Of a DNA stretch of 64,000 bases, positions 1 to 16,559 are shown piece after piece. A program made the translations under genes and the position numbers. Source of the stretch: Gavia stellata (Eukaryota > Chordata > Aves > Gaviiformes > Gaviidae); contig NC_082598.1 in assembly GCF_030936135.1 (NCBI RefSeq), positions 33,536,687 to 33,600,686 on the forward strand, written 5' to 3'. How positions within the stretch are numbered: the first letter of the stretch is position 1; each line of letters starts with the position of its first letter. The notes beneath the pieces are model-generated. The model saw nothing but the letters and a program-made list of their open reading frames with translations, was not told where the DNA came from and searched no databases.

Positions 1-3000
1 ATATGCTCAGAAGTCAAGATTACTCCTGGATTTCAGAGAATCTCCTGTATGGCCAGTATATTATTTCTGACACAACTTGGAAAAGAGAGCAGCAGAAAAC
101 AAAATACTTTAAGAAATACAGAACTGGCATGGAGGACTCAAATTCCAGCCAGCTCTGAGATCAAACAGCCAAGTTTTGCAGCTACTAGGCGAATCAGTGG
201 GAAGCAGAAAGTGGAGCTGCACCTGCTATACAAACTGCATAACTACCTTGAATGGTTCTCCTTCCCTGGAAAAAAGGAAAGGCAGAAATAGGGCAGTCAA
301 TCATGCAGGGATTTATTTCAAGCTGTGACATTCTCTCTGCCTTCAGCGATTTCCTCTGAACCTTGAACAATGTCACCTCCTTCAGATTACCCTCTTCATG
401 ATATTAGAGCAGCCCACAGCTTTCAGATTGATAGGGTTATGCCAATTGTAATGAGTGGTAAACTAGTTCATTAATTCTACTGGTTAAACAGAACCAACCT
501 CTCCCTCTCTATCCAGTTGGGCTTTCTGAAGTGGGAGTGAAAACCACACAAAAAACCCAACCGCTGGCAACTAAAGCTATTAGTCTAATGACATATGAAA
601 ATAGCTATTTTGAGGTGTTGCTTTTGCATCTGCCATTTTCAAACTAGAAAAACATTAACTGCATCTGAAGATCATGATGGACAGAATGTAACAGAGAGCA
701 AATAAACGCTGCAAGCAACCTGAAATGGGAAAACACAGCATCTTTCTTCAATGGCGATATACTAGAACTAAAAAAGGAGGCTGTGACAGCTTTTCAATGC
801 TCTGAAGGTTTTGTACAGTCATTCACCACCACCGTACCTGCTCCATCACATTTTGTTCAAGGATTATTGGCATACATCTAAAATGGGAATGGGGCAAGAA
901 AATGACAAACATCTATCACTCGTCTTCATCCATATGTTGGCTAGGTGTTTGGATCCAGAAGTTTCAGCTGATTATTCACCACTTAAAGCTATCCTCAGTT
1001 ACTGTTCTGCACTGTATCATATCTGTGAAAAAAAGACGCACAATAATAACAACAAGGATGATTACAGGCCTTGCCATCTTCAAAGTACTTTTGAGGTAGT
1101 TCAATTAACAGTAAACTGCTAATCCAAACAGAGATAACTCTTTTATCGGTATGATTTAAAAACTGCACGTTTGCCAGAAATGCATGGGAATTATGTCCTA
1201 AGCAGCAGCCATTGGTATTTTACACAACTTATATGGAATAAATTACTTTTGCACATGCAGAGGAAAACATTCTCTATTTAATGCATATACTTTTGTCCTC
1301 AGTTATTGATCTATTACTAATGGGACTCAGTGTCACCCATAAAATCATTATTTTATGGTAAGTTGAAGTGCATTACAACATTATTTTACTAAACTGTATA
1401 TTCAGTGCACTGTAGATCTTCCACTGCCTGTTTTTCAGAAAATTTTAATGAAGCCTTTAACCTTAGTAAGTTACATATTGCTAGCCACAAAGTGCTGAAA
1501 ACACTTTTTTGTGTATCTGCATTCAATTTCTATTAGGTAGAAAGTAAAATGATTTTGTCCACAGTCCATCAATAACCTATGCTCATCCAGTTCTCATTAT
1601 AGATTGGAAGAAGTTCTGGTACAGTGATGGCTCTAGCAAGTGTGTTATATACCAGAAAATGCTTTTCATTAATACCTTGATTTGATATAAATGATGCACA
1701 TGCAGTACTTCAACCATATATGCTTCCACAAAACTGAACTCCAGTGAGTTATTTTGAGCTGGAGCCCACTGGGAGTGTTGGCACCTGAAACATACATATT
1801 GCTGTCCTCTCCTGGAGTGCCTTTCCTGTACTCCTTTTCCTGGACTGACTTTTCCCGTGGAGGTGGCAATCATCTGACAGCAAGCTTCAGCAAGTTTACG
1901 TCTAAATCATACAGGGTCTGTCATTAACCCTTGGTATTCTTACAGAGAGCAGAGACTTCCCCATTAGTCAACTCGCAGATGAGTTTGTGCTTCATAACTG
2001 ACAGTCCTGAATTAAATTAGTGTAAAGCAAATTAGTGCTATCTACCTGTTGTATGGCTGTAACTAGCATAGAGACATAGCTTATCTTTGTCCTGACAGGC
2101 TTCACACAAAAGCTTATGCTGAGATTATTCCCTAAAGGAGGAATTAAGGTAGAAAGTAGTCTCCTTAGGCTCCTCTGTACTCAGTGGAGAAAGAACCTTC
2201 ACTCCCAGAAGCTTTTCATTCATCGATATCAGAAACTTCTTACTCTGATACTGTTTCCCCTTAAACATATTGATAGGGAATACAATTAAAATATCTCATA
2301 TAGTGATGAGAATCCTACACAAAAATTTTAAGTACTATAGAGAATAGTTATTTGTGTGTTAGTAAAGCTAGTAGGAACCATTTGGAAAAAAAAATAAATA
2401 AATCAAGAATGTTGTGATTTGAATCAAGATTTCAAGAGCTAATACTACTTTTTCTTTCAAGGTAACTGCAATACACTCTTCACAATTGTTGCAGGTTTGA
2501 AATGTTACACATAGTGTACTAAGAGACTCTCAATTTAAAAATGACAGTAAACCAAATAAAGTGAAATAATTTTTAATTCCCTCTTTAAATGTGCATTTGA
2601 ATTCAATACAGATCTGTAAGGCACTCTCATAGGTAAAAAAAAAAATTTAAACATTCTTTCCAAAATAAGGATAGTCACAAGGCAATGATATGTGCATAAA
2701 ATATAACCTTATCTGTAACTGATAAACAATGAAATATGAATGTTCATGTTTTGGATGCATTGCAATGTAATGTAATTTCTGTATCGCAACACTACTCAAA
2801 GTAAATATTGGCACTGTAAATGATTTCTCATTGGGGTTAAGGGCTTGTATTCTCTTCATATCCCAGTAAAAAATAAACTCTTTAATAAATAAATATATAA
2901 AATAAATATATGCTATCTGGAGATGTATAAATAGGTCCATCCTGAAGAAAAGTTCCAGCTCTGACTATGATGCACCAACATCTAAGGTCCATCACTAAAG

Positions 3001-3420
3001 TGAAGCCACTAAAACTTCATATACAGTTCTCCATTTATTCTATTTTACAGTCCATTTCTTTCTATTTCTTCCAGTTGTTGTCTCATCCACATGATGTAGG
3101 TAGTTCTTTGCTAATTTACGGACCATAGGTAATCCAGACAAAATTGCCAAGAGTTTGTTATTTTTAAAAATGTCACACTCCAACTTCCCTCTGGTTACTG
3201 GCTACCAAACAGTTCAGCAAGTTTGAAGGAGGCTGGTCCACTCTCAGCTTTAAGGCTTTGTCTCCTAAATCCAAAGGCTAGAAAACAGAGGCTTGCCTAT
3301 CACAAAGTAGCTTCTTCCAGTCCAGGATCCTAGACCTCTGCAGGTTCCTCATGCTGGTATTGCCATGGAAGCAGGGGCAACAGCTCCAGTATGGGTTTTT
3401 TTCCAAAGTTGCCTTCTTCC
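1..3420. other. FGF20 3'UTR and downstream flank
   Basis: AT-rich sequence beyond the FGF20 stop codon. Open frames here are short (about 100 codons at most) with no recognisable protein similarity. The part nearest 3420 must include the FGF20 3'UTR. Besides short A/T-rich runs (for example 2386-2402 and 2879-2915) I see no repeat family, RNA gene or other gene. Confidence 0.6.
3034..3039 (-). terminator. FGF20: Candidate FGF20 polyadenylation signal
   Basis: The plus strand reads TTTATT, which is AATAAA on the gene strand, about 380 bases after the FGF20 stop codon. It is the first canonical hexamer I noticed downstream of the stop. No transcript evidence is available, and AT-rich flanks produce this hexamer by chance, so the true 3' end could be further left. 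Confidence 0.25.
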
Positions 3421-9129
<5,709 letters not shown>

Positions 9130-9240
9130 GGGGGCGCGGGGCGAGCGGGCTAGGGCGCGGCGGCGGAGAGCGGCTGCCGGCCTCTCCCGGCGGGCATGTG
9201 GGGGTGCGCGCCGGGGCCCCGAGCATGGGGAGCCGGCAGA

Positions 9241-9315
9241 GCCGAGCTGAGCTGAGCTGAGCTGAGCTGAGCTGAGCTGAGCCGAGCCGTGCTGAGCTGT
9301 GCTGAGCCGTGCCGG
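9241..9315. repeat. GCTGA pentanucleotide repeat in FGF20 5'UTR/core promoter
   Basis: Seven perfect tandem GCTGA units at 9246-9280, flanked by degenerate units (GCCGA, GCCGT, GCTGT) out to about 9315. On the gene strand it reads (TCAGC)n. It lies between the FGF20 ATG (9129) and the TATA-like element at 9345-9340, so it is probably transcribed as 5'UTR. Confidence 0.9.
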
Positions 9316-9339
9316 TGTGAGCGAGACGGCGGGGTGGTG

Positions 9340-9345
9340 TTTATA
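9340..9345 (-). promoter_or_regulatory. FGF20: Candidate FGF20 TATA box
   Basis: The gene strand reads GTATAAACACC, giving a TATAAA at 9345-9340. If used, transcription would start near 9310-9320 and the 5'UTR would be about 185 nt. A second TATA-like run (TATATATA, 9360-9367) lies just upstream. Both are inside the CpG island. Motif only, with no transcript evidence. Confidence 0.4.
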
Positions 9346-9386
9346 CGCCCCGCGTGTGTATATATATACGGCGGTCCCCCTGACAT

Positions 9387-9394
9387 ATGCTAAT
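9387..9394 (-). promoter_or_regulatory. Octamer-like motif upstream of FGF20
   Basis: The gene strand reads ATTAGCAT, one base from the POU/OCT octamer ATTTGCAT, about 45 bases upstream of the TATA-like box. Position relative to the TATA is suggestive, but a one-mismatch 8-mer is weak evidence alone. Confidence 0.25.
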
Positions 9395-9554
9395 GAAGCC
9401 CTCTACGGGGAGGCTGCGTTTGAAATTGTAAACCGGCTCCCCCTCTCCTCGCACCGTCCTCTGATCTGAGATGACGGCGGGGAGGGAGCTCCTGGCGCGC
9501 CTCCTGCGCCCCGCCGCACGCAGGCGGTCACCCACGGGCGCGCACACGCGCGGC

Positions 9555-9640
9555 GGGGGCGGGGGCGGGGGGGGCAGCCGCGGAGCGGAGCGGAGTGGAG
9601 CGGGCGGCGGGAGAGGGGCCCGGGCCCGGGCCCGGGCGGG
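9555..9640. repeat. G-run cluster and GGGCCC tandem palindrome
   Basis: Plus strand G5-C-G5-C-G8 at 9555-9574 meets the usual four-run pattern for a G-quadruplex and doubles as overlapping GC boxes. At 9615-9640 the GGGCCC unit is tandemly repeated, making a self-complementary block. Both lie 200-300 bp upstream of the likely FGF20 start site. Confidence 0.7.
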
Positions 9641-10664
9641 AGCTGCCGGAGCATTACGTGGACAGGTGCAAGGAGAGGCAGGAGGGAAGAAGGAGAAAGG
9701 GCGTTACCTGAGGGTTAGACCTGCCCAGACACACATGAAAGAAAAAACCCAAAGATCTAACAGTTTTACTCCCTGTTTCTAAAACGCTAATAAAATGTAC
9801 ATGCATTACCCGTTCCTTTTATCGCTTCAGCTTACAAGGAGGGGAATTTCTAAAGAAATTGGCATAGTCAGGGAGGTGTTTTCCCCTCTGCAAATTCTGC
9901 CTCACATTTAATTTATCATTAACATGACATGAAACTGATCTATAGTGTTTGGATATCGATACAACATCTTAAAAACAAAAATGGGCAGGCCCCTGGTTTG
10001 GGATAAATATTTTCAAAACCTGCAGAGATGAAGAAAGAAAGATTGAGAGATGGCTCATCTAATCTGTCTTCGTTGGGGTTTTGCATTGGGCCCGTCACCA
10101 AAGTCTGCGAGCACCACAAATTAGCAATAACATCATCTACTGAAAAATCTCTGTTGTCTTTCTACAGCCTTTTGAATCAATTTAGGACTTTGCTGTCCTG
10201 TTCAGATGAGCACAGGCATTCTTTCCATGCCAAAAATAGGATGGTTCATACATGCAAATGTGTTGGTGGAACACGTGTTCATTATTAGCCATGGTAAAAC
10301 AATGGTATATTAAAACTCAGAGCTTGACTTTTGCCTTCTTTGCTGCTTTTTCTTTAATGCCTAATGAATTTTACAGCTCAAACTACATGACCCATCTTAG
10401 CATTCAAGATACACAATGCAATTCCTCGCCAATCTTAAAACTCGGTAGTAGATATAAAACGCAAAGATCTTTCATAGTTAGTTCTTTCAAAAGTTTGAGA
10501 GAATTGCTTGGAGGTTTAGGGTTTCATTTAAACAAAAAAGTTGCAGAGAATCATGAAAGATTAGTTCTCCCGTCTTGCTCCGTGGTCTTTTCAGTCACAG
10601 TCTAAATCTGAGAGATCAAATGGATTTGACTGCTTAGCTTTATTTGCTATGGAGAGTATAGGGC

Positions 10665-11081
10665 TAATTAATTGGCAGGTGCTTTAAAGCAGGTAATGCT
10701 ACACCTTTTCATCATTGCAGTCCTAAGTACTGCCCCTGTGTGCACCTGAATTATAAAAAGGCTGCTTTAAAGCAAGTGATTTACTGTGGAGGGATTTAAA
10801 ACTGAAAAAACTAACACTAAATACAATGATCAGATAAATCACCTCAGAAGAGAGCACAGGCGGACCTGCTCTGAAGGCAGTTACAGATAGCTGTTATATT
10901 ATTTTACCTTTCAGATAACAGGAGCCTGTCATGTGGTGGGACCCAAAAATCCACCATAATTGAGATTTCAAAGCACATCTGTGTAAACATTATCACATCA
11001 GTGTAAAACATCAACCAATGAGCTTTCTCTTTGAACCAAATCTACTTAATTGCAGTGCTAAATCAAAGAAATAGATCAAAG
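10665..11081. promoter_or_regulatory. Candidate FGF20 upstream enhancer (motif cluster)
   Basis: Within about 420 bases are a homeobox-type TAATTAATTGG (10665-10675), two identical 12-bp palindromes TGCTTTAAAGCA (10680-10691 and 10763-10774), and four TCF/LEF-type motifs: TTCAAAG (10967-10973), CTTTGAA (11029-11035), ATCAAAG (11062-11068) and ATCAAAG (11075-11081). It lies 1.3-1.8 kb upstream of the likely FGF20 start. FGF20 is a known Wnt/beta-catenin target in mammals. That this block acts as an enhancer is inference from motifs. Confidence 0.35.
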
Positions 11082-11965
11082 TTGAATAATCTATATGGCA
11101 CCTATTTCTCAAGTAGCCTGTACACCGATTACTCAAATATACCTAAAACGTTTGAAACACGCATCAAGTATTTTTATTGACATGACTGGCAGGTCAAGAT
11201 CAAACTGTTCATCACAGCTGCTAAGTTGCAGGACATGCACTAGGATGGTACAGCTAAATGGAGGAGATAGATTCTTCTAAGCCTAAAGATGCTCCAGTAC
11301 GGATAACGTTGTCAGGTCCAAGCAGTACTCTCCCTTCCAGTCCTACAAATAGTAGAGGGCTCTTCTGGTTGGATGGCACTATGGTCCCCAGTAGAGAAGG
11401 GTTTTTAAAAAAAGAAGTCCTCAGCCATCACACACTGGAAGACCCTTGTGGCTAAATCTTTCCTGTTATATAATGGAAACATTTAAAGTAGAGTGGAATA
11501 TATAACATCGATCTTTTCCGAGTGGAGTCTTTAATGTCTGGGCACTAAACCGGTTATGCTGTTTTATAAAGTAGCAGAAAAGAAACAAAAAGATAAGATT
11601 TTTTTTGGTGTTTGCACTAGTCATGTGACAGGAAAAGATAACACTAAAGATTTTTTTTTGCACCTTCTAGGTCTATACCATGGGAAGTTAAATAATTTTG
11701 AAGAGTGTTTTTACAAGAGTACATAATTCAACTTAAAGTATACAGTACAATCTAATCAACTCTACATATACTTCCTAGAGACTGCACTTTCAGTGTCGTT
11801 GAACAAATACATATGTGGTCGAGTTTTTATCTCCATAGCAAGCAGTTAGGGCTTCTGTAGACAATATAATTGCTGTATATTTCCTAAGCATATTGTCATA
11901 GGCAAAACCTGGTGGCTACCAAGTGAGTGGAGAAAGCAATGGTCTGAAATCTTTCATAGACGGTC

Positions 11966-12064
11966 TATATATATATATGTGTATATATATAGAGAGATAG
12001 ATCTATATATCTGTCTATATAGATATGTGTACATGTATATATAGAGAGATAGATCGATATATCT
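11966..12064. repeat. AT-rich duplicated palindromic microsatellite
   Basis: Two similar ~48-bp copies, each running from TATATA/TGTGTA through AGAGAGATAGAT to a (C)GATATATCT or CTATATATCT end. The repeats mix TA, GA and GATA steps and contain short inverted repeats such as ATAGATCTAT. Confidence 0.8.
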
Positions 12065-14084
12065 ATCAGGTTGGTTAAAAAAAAGTTGTTAGCTGTAAAA
12101 CTTTATTGCACCTTTATTAATTTTAGAACTCCCTTACAACAGTGCTGTGCCAGCCATAAAATTTTAATGATATAATAAAATATTGGCTAGGAGAATGAAG
12201 CGGGGGTTCATGAATACATGACAAAGTAAACACTGGGTGGAAGAAAAACCACCAAGTAGAACATAAAGGAATACATCCACCTGGAGATACCTGTGTATCA
12301 CGGCCATTTCCAGATTCTTCCTAGATTTGGACAAGAAAACGTGGTTGGCTGCTTTCAACAAGATGAGCAGAACTTGCAGAAGTTACAGTGAGTGCCTTTC
12401 AGAGCACTGCAAGTCTGAGTAAAATAAGGTGTATTCTTGTGCACGATTTACTAGGAAGGAAAGAACATAATCTTTTTCAAGGCTCCATGTACAAATCAGG
12501 TCATAATCTGATGATCTAACGCCTTTTAAATGTAATACATACAGACTTTAAAAGCATTCAGAACTTTTTCTTCTGAACTGATACAGTTACAGGTATGTAT
12601 GCATGTATACTTACATATATATATATATAAACGTATCTACCTATTTAAAAAAACTAGACAAGGGAAAAGTAATGCTGAAAAAATTATTTTTCTATGGAAA
12701 AGAAGTTCTACATTTCTTGCACCTTCATTTTATGTTTTATTTCTTTAAATGAAGACAGAAATTCATAGGGCTTGCTTTTAAAGATTCATGATTTTATTGT
12801 CTATGTTTTTGTGGATTCACATGAATAACTCCTGCATAAGCAGAATGGGACAGAGAAGCTAGGTAGTGAGCACACATTTACATCCAGTTACATCCAGTGA
12901 GAATGGACCTTTTCCACATATATCAACATTCAAATGCCTCATTTGACAGCTTTTATATTAGTTCTGTAAGTGGATCATTGGATAAAAAACACTTTGATTT
13001 ATTTAAATTACATGGTTTCTGAATCTGCATACGTTAAGATGTGCAGACAGTTTAGGGTTTTTTTCTTGCTGCACAAATAAATTGCGCTCTTGTTCCTAAG
13101 CAAACACCTCACTGGGGAAGTTCTGACTAACATACCCAGGTGTAAGTAGTTACAGATGTGTACTGGATTTTTTGAAGTGAAAAAAAGATTAGCCTAAAGG
13201 TGTTACTGAAAAGTCATTAAAACGTGGCTAACAAATTTCAGGAAAACAATGTGAACAGGGAGATAATTCATGGTTCATGTCTACAGTTTAGGTGACTGAT
13301 GAGTCATCCAGCAAACAGGTTTACTTTGGGACACTGCATTGACCAAAAGTGGTTTCTTTTCCAATCAAATGCAAAAAATAGACTATTTTAAAAAGGTAAT
13401 TGTATTGGTGAATGATGTCTCCTAATGAGGCAGCAAGAACTGAAAAATCCAAGAGCCACATTCTACAAAATTTTCCAGACTAGATGCTTAGTCATGTAAC
13501 TGCAGGACAAATACTTTAGTCTCAGTGATACTAAGCATCTGAAACTATTACTGTCTTGACACCTAAATATTGGCCTTTATATTGGCCTTTTATCATTTAG
13601 TATAGAGATGTAGCTCAGATTTGGAGACGACTTTCACTTGGGAAACACAAATATAATGTAAATAAAGCAGTGGACATAAAAAAATTAACAAAAAATATAT
13701 TAGTTTTTAACAGGAATAATGAAGTCAAGGGAATTGAGGGATGAATTGGTTTACACTATTCTAAAATATTGAAAGAAATGCAGTACCTCTATCATTCTCC
13801 CCAGATACCTGCCTTTCCAGACATTGCTCTGAGGTAATTCAACCCTGGCCATGCTTACAGTTGTATGATCTGTCTGAATGTCGGTTGACAAACACGGCCA
13901 CTGTTCTCCCTTGACACAATATCATAACCACTGACACGTTTCTTAGAAATTGAAAATGCATGAGAGTGTCTTAAACCTATGAGTTATAGTTTATTTTCTG
14001 AAATTTTGTTCATAATAATATACAAAGCCATCAAAGATTTAGGAAAAAAAAAGAAAAGTAAAACTGGCTGAAACTTGGGAAGAA

Positions 14085-14089
14085 CATAT
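14085..14089. repeat. Target-site duplication, left copy (CATAT)
   Basis: CATAT directly precedes the TGTGGTGGG end of the LTR and is repeated directly after its ACA end at 15152-15156. A perfect 5-bp pair fixes the LTR boundaries and shows the element is complete. Confidence 0.85.
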
Positions 14090-15151
14090 TGTGGTGGGTT
14101 GACCCTGGCTAGATGCCAGGTGCCCACCAAAGCCGCTCTATCACTCCCCTTCCTCAGCTGGACAGGGAAGAGAAACTACAGTGAAAGGTTCATGGGTTGA
14201 GATAAGGACAGGGAGATCACTCACCATTACCGTCATGAGCAAAACACACTCGACTTGGGGAAATTAGTTTAATTTATTACCAATCAAATCAGAGTAGGGT
14301 AATGAGAAATAAAACCAAATGTTAAAAACACCTTCCACCCAACCCTCCCTTCTTCCCGGGCTCAACTTCAGTCCCAGTTTTCTCTACCTCCTCCCCCTGA
14401 GCAGCACAGGGGGACAGGGAATGGGGGTTGCGGTCAGTTCATCACACGTTGTTTCTGCCGCTCCTTCCTCCTCACACTCTTCCCCTGCTCCAGTGTGGGG
14501 TCCCTCCCACGGGAGACACTCCTCCACAAACTTCTCCAACGTGGGTCCTTCCCATGGGCTACAGTTCTTCACGAACTGCTCCAGCACGGGTCATTTCCAC
14601 GGGGTGCAGTCCTTCAGGAACAGACTGCTCCAGCGTGGGTCCCCCACAGGGTCACAAGTCCTGCCAGCAAACCTGCTCCAGCGTGGGCTCCTCTCTCCAT
14701 GGGTCCACAGGTCCTGCCAGGAGCCTGCTCCAGCATGGGCTTCCCACAGGGTCACAGCCTCCTTCGGGCATCCTCCTGCTCCAGCGTGGGGTCCTCCATG
14801 GGCTGCAGGTGGACATCTGCTCCACCGTGGACCTCCATGGACTGCAGGGGGACAACCTGCCTCACCATGGCCTTCACCAGGGGCTGCAGGGGAATCTCTG
14901 CTCCGGCGCCTGGAGAACCTCCTCCCCCTCCTTCTTCACTGACCTTGGTGTCTGCAGAGCTGTTTCTCTTACATATTCTCACTCCCCTCTTCTCCAGCTG
15001 CTGTTGCACAGTTATTTTTCCCCTTTCTAAAATACACCATGCCGGCTGGCATTGGCTCTATCGGACACAGGGGAAGCTTCTAGCAGCTTCTCACAGAAGC
15101 CACCCCTGCAGCCCCCCCACTACCAAAACCTTGCCACGCAAACCCAATACA
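14090..15151 (-). mobile_element. Solo LTR of an avian endogenous retrovirus
   Basis: A 1062-bp unit bounded by TGT...ACA and a perfect CATAT duplication, with no internal retroviral region: a solo LTR left by LTR-LTR recombination. I recognise the ends (TGTATTGGGTTTGCGTGG on the minus strand) as a family common in bird genomes. The minus orientation is favoured because that strand carries AATAAA near its 3' end (about 14279-14274). The middle holds a GC-rich minisatellite (14485-14910). Long open frames across it reflect the repeat, not genes. It sits 1.75 kb upstream of the MICU3 start codon. Confidence 0.9.
14485..14910. repeat. LTR-internal minisatellite, about 10 units
   Basis: Degenerate tandem repeat with unit start CTGCTCCAGCGTGGG. 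Unit starts are at about 14485, 14531, 14577, 14625, 14673, 14725, 14776, 14817, 14857 and 14898, so the period is 46-52 bp in the first seven and about 40 bp in the last three. Many units carry GTGGG followed within a few bases by CCCAC or CCCATG, giving short hairpins. Confidence 0.88.
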
Positions 15152-15156
15152 CATAT
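15152..15156. repeat. Target-site duplication, right copy (CATAT)
   Basis: Matches 14085-14089 exactly and follows the terminal ACA of the solo LTR. Confidence 0.85.
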
Positions 15157-16559
15157 AAAGAAGATGATGACTGAGGCTGCACCTGCTATTGCAAAAAATG
15201 CCATAAGGAGTGCTGTGACTTGAAATGTTTGTGTGCAGTTTATGAAGTTTCAAGGTAACGTAGGCGGCAACACAGGTTGTACCATGGAGAATGCCATAAC
15301 ATGAAATGCCTGACAAGGCCTATCGCCCATCAGTACCAGGTAGGGACAAAAGAATATGCTCATCTTTAACAACTGGTCTTTAACTAGTGCTTGGTTACAC
15401 TGAGGAGGCTGCCTGCAGCCAAGCGTATTTATCAGAGGAGAGGCTGCTGACACAGTAAGTGTCTGTGGTTTCCTGATGAGAAGGCCTCATAAGACAGGAG
15501 TATAAAAGGATAGGAGATACCGTAGTCTGGGGTCACTTTGAAATGAAAGGAACAGCAAATACGCTTGAAATAGGGGCCAGGAGAATCCCTCTTTTCTGAG
15601 AACCTGAGGTGTGGAGAAAGGTGTTAGAGGGAGAGGTCAGATGGACCTGGGGAAGGCAAAAGTTTCCAGCCTACCAGTATTTAGGGGATTAAGTATTTAA
15701 ATTGGGTCCCAATGCAACAATGCAGTAAGCAACCAAACAGAAAGAATGTTATCTAGATCAGTCTAAGAATGGTAAAGGACAGCATTACTCTCTGTTGGTA
15801 AGTTGTTTAGCTCCCTGTTTCACATTTCATTGCTAAAAACTGTTACTCGTGGGACTAAGTGCCACCTATGGACACTTCACAGCACAATTCAAAAAATTAT
15901 GGAATAGTCCGCCAGGCTGTTTGTCAGCTTTCACTAAATATTAAAGTCAAAGATTTAACATGTCAAATGATAGTATCACAGGCAATGCTGTTTAATTTCA
16001 GTTTATCTGAAACAATCCTCATGCTTTTAGTTTCAGCCGTGTATCGGGTATGCAACAAGAGCTTTCAAGGCTTTGGAAATGGGCTGGGACATGACTAGGT
16101 TTCACAGAACTGATAGAGTCACAGCAATCTTCATTCTAATATGGCTAACTAGGATCACAGGCTGCTTTTAATAAAGCCTTGGCAGTAAAACAGTGAACAA
16201 TCTCGATGCTGCAGCCACCTCCAGCCTTCACGGTTACGAGGCAAACCAGGTACGGTTGGAAGCTCTTCCTTGCCCTAAGCTAGCGCTCCCAGGTTTCTGC
16301 AAAGACATACTGCTGGGTGGTGTGGACACACTCCCTTGGGAGCAAGGCTACGAAAACACAGGGTTAGGCTCTGGAGCACGTTACTGAGCACAGATGGCAC
16401 ACAGCCTGCGTACCAAACCGCAGCAAGGCCCAGGCAGGAGCTCTGTCCCGAGTCATGGCCGTTTCCACGCATCACCCTTCCCAGGCACCTTGGCTTAAAC
16501 TGCCCGGATTCAGGTCCGTGCCCGTTCTCCGCATTCGGTCGAACCACCGCGTATCTCCA
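15157..16559. other. FGF20-MICU3 intergenic, MICU3 side
   Basis: Unassigned sequence between the solo LTR and the MICU3 CpG island. It contains a TATAAAAGG at 15501-15509 with no supported gene after it. It may include an old repeat fragment at about 15170-15560, which I could not identify. Confidence 0.5.

Larger units (their letters stand above)
9661..14084. other. FGF20-MICU3 intergenic, FGF20 side
   Basis: AT-rich DNA with only short chance open frames. It contains a candidate regulatory patch (10665-11081) and two low-complexity AT runs (about 11966-12064 and 12613-12629). No gene, RNA gene or recognised transposon. Confidence 0.6.

Noticed and set aside
9241-9315. Resemblance of the GAGCT/GCTGA array to immunoglobulin switch-region repeats
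   Set aside because: Only the pentamer is shared. The locus is FGF20, there are no immunoglobulin genes nearby, and the array is tens of bases rather than kilobases.
9841-9851. NF-kappaB-like site GGGGAATTTC upstream of FGF20
   Set aside because: One mismatch to the consensus in a single isolated site; too weak despite the known EDA/NF-kappaB input to feather placodes.
14319-15223. Open frames of 200-240 codons in the solo LTR
   Set aside because: They follow the minisatellite periodicity and have repetitive translations. LTRs carry no coding genes of this type.
15170-15560. Possible further LTR fragment with TATAAAAGG at 15501-15509
   Set aside because: No terminal motifs, target duplication or family sequence I could recognise; left as unassigned.
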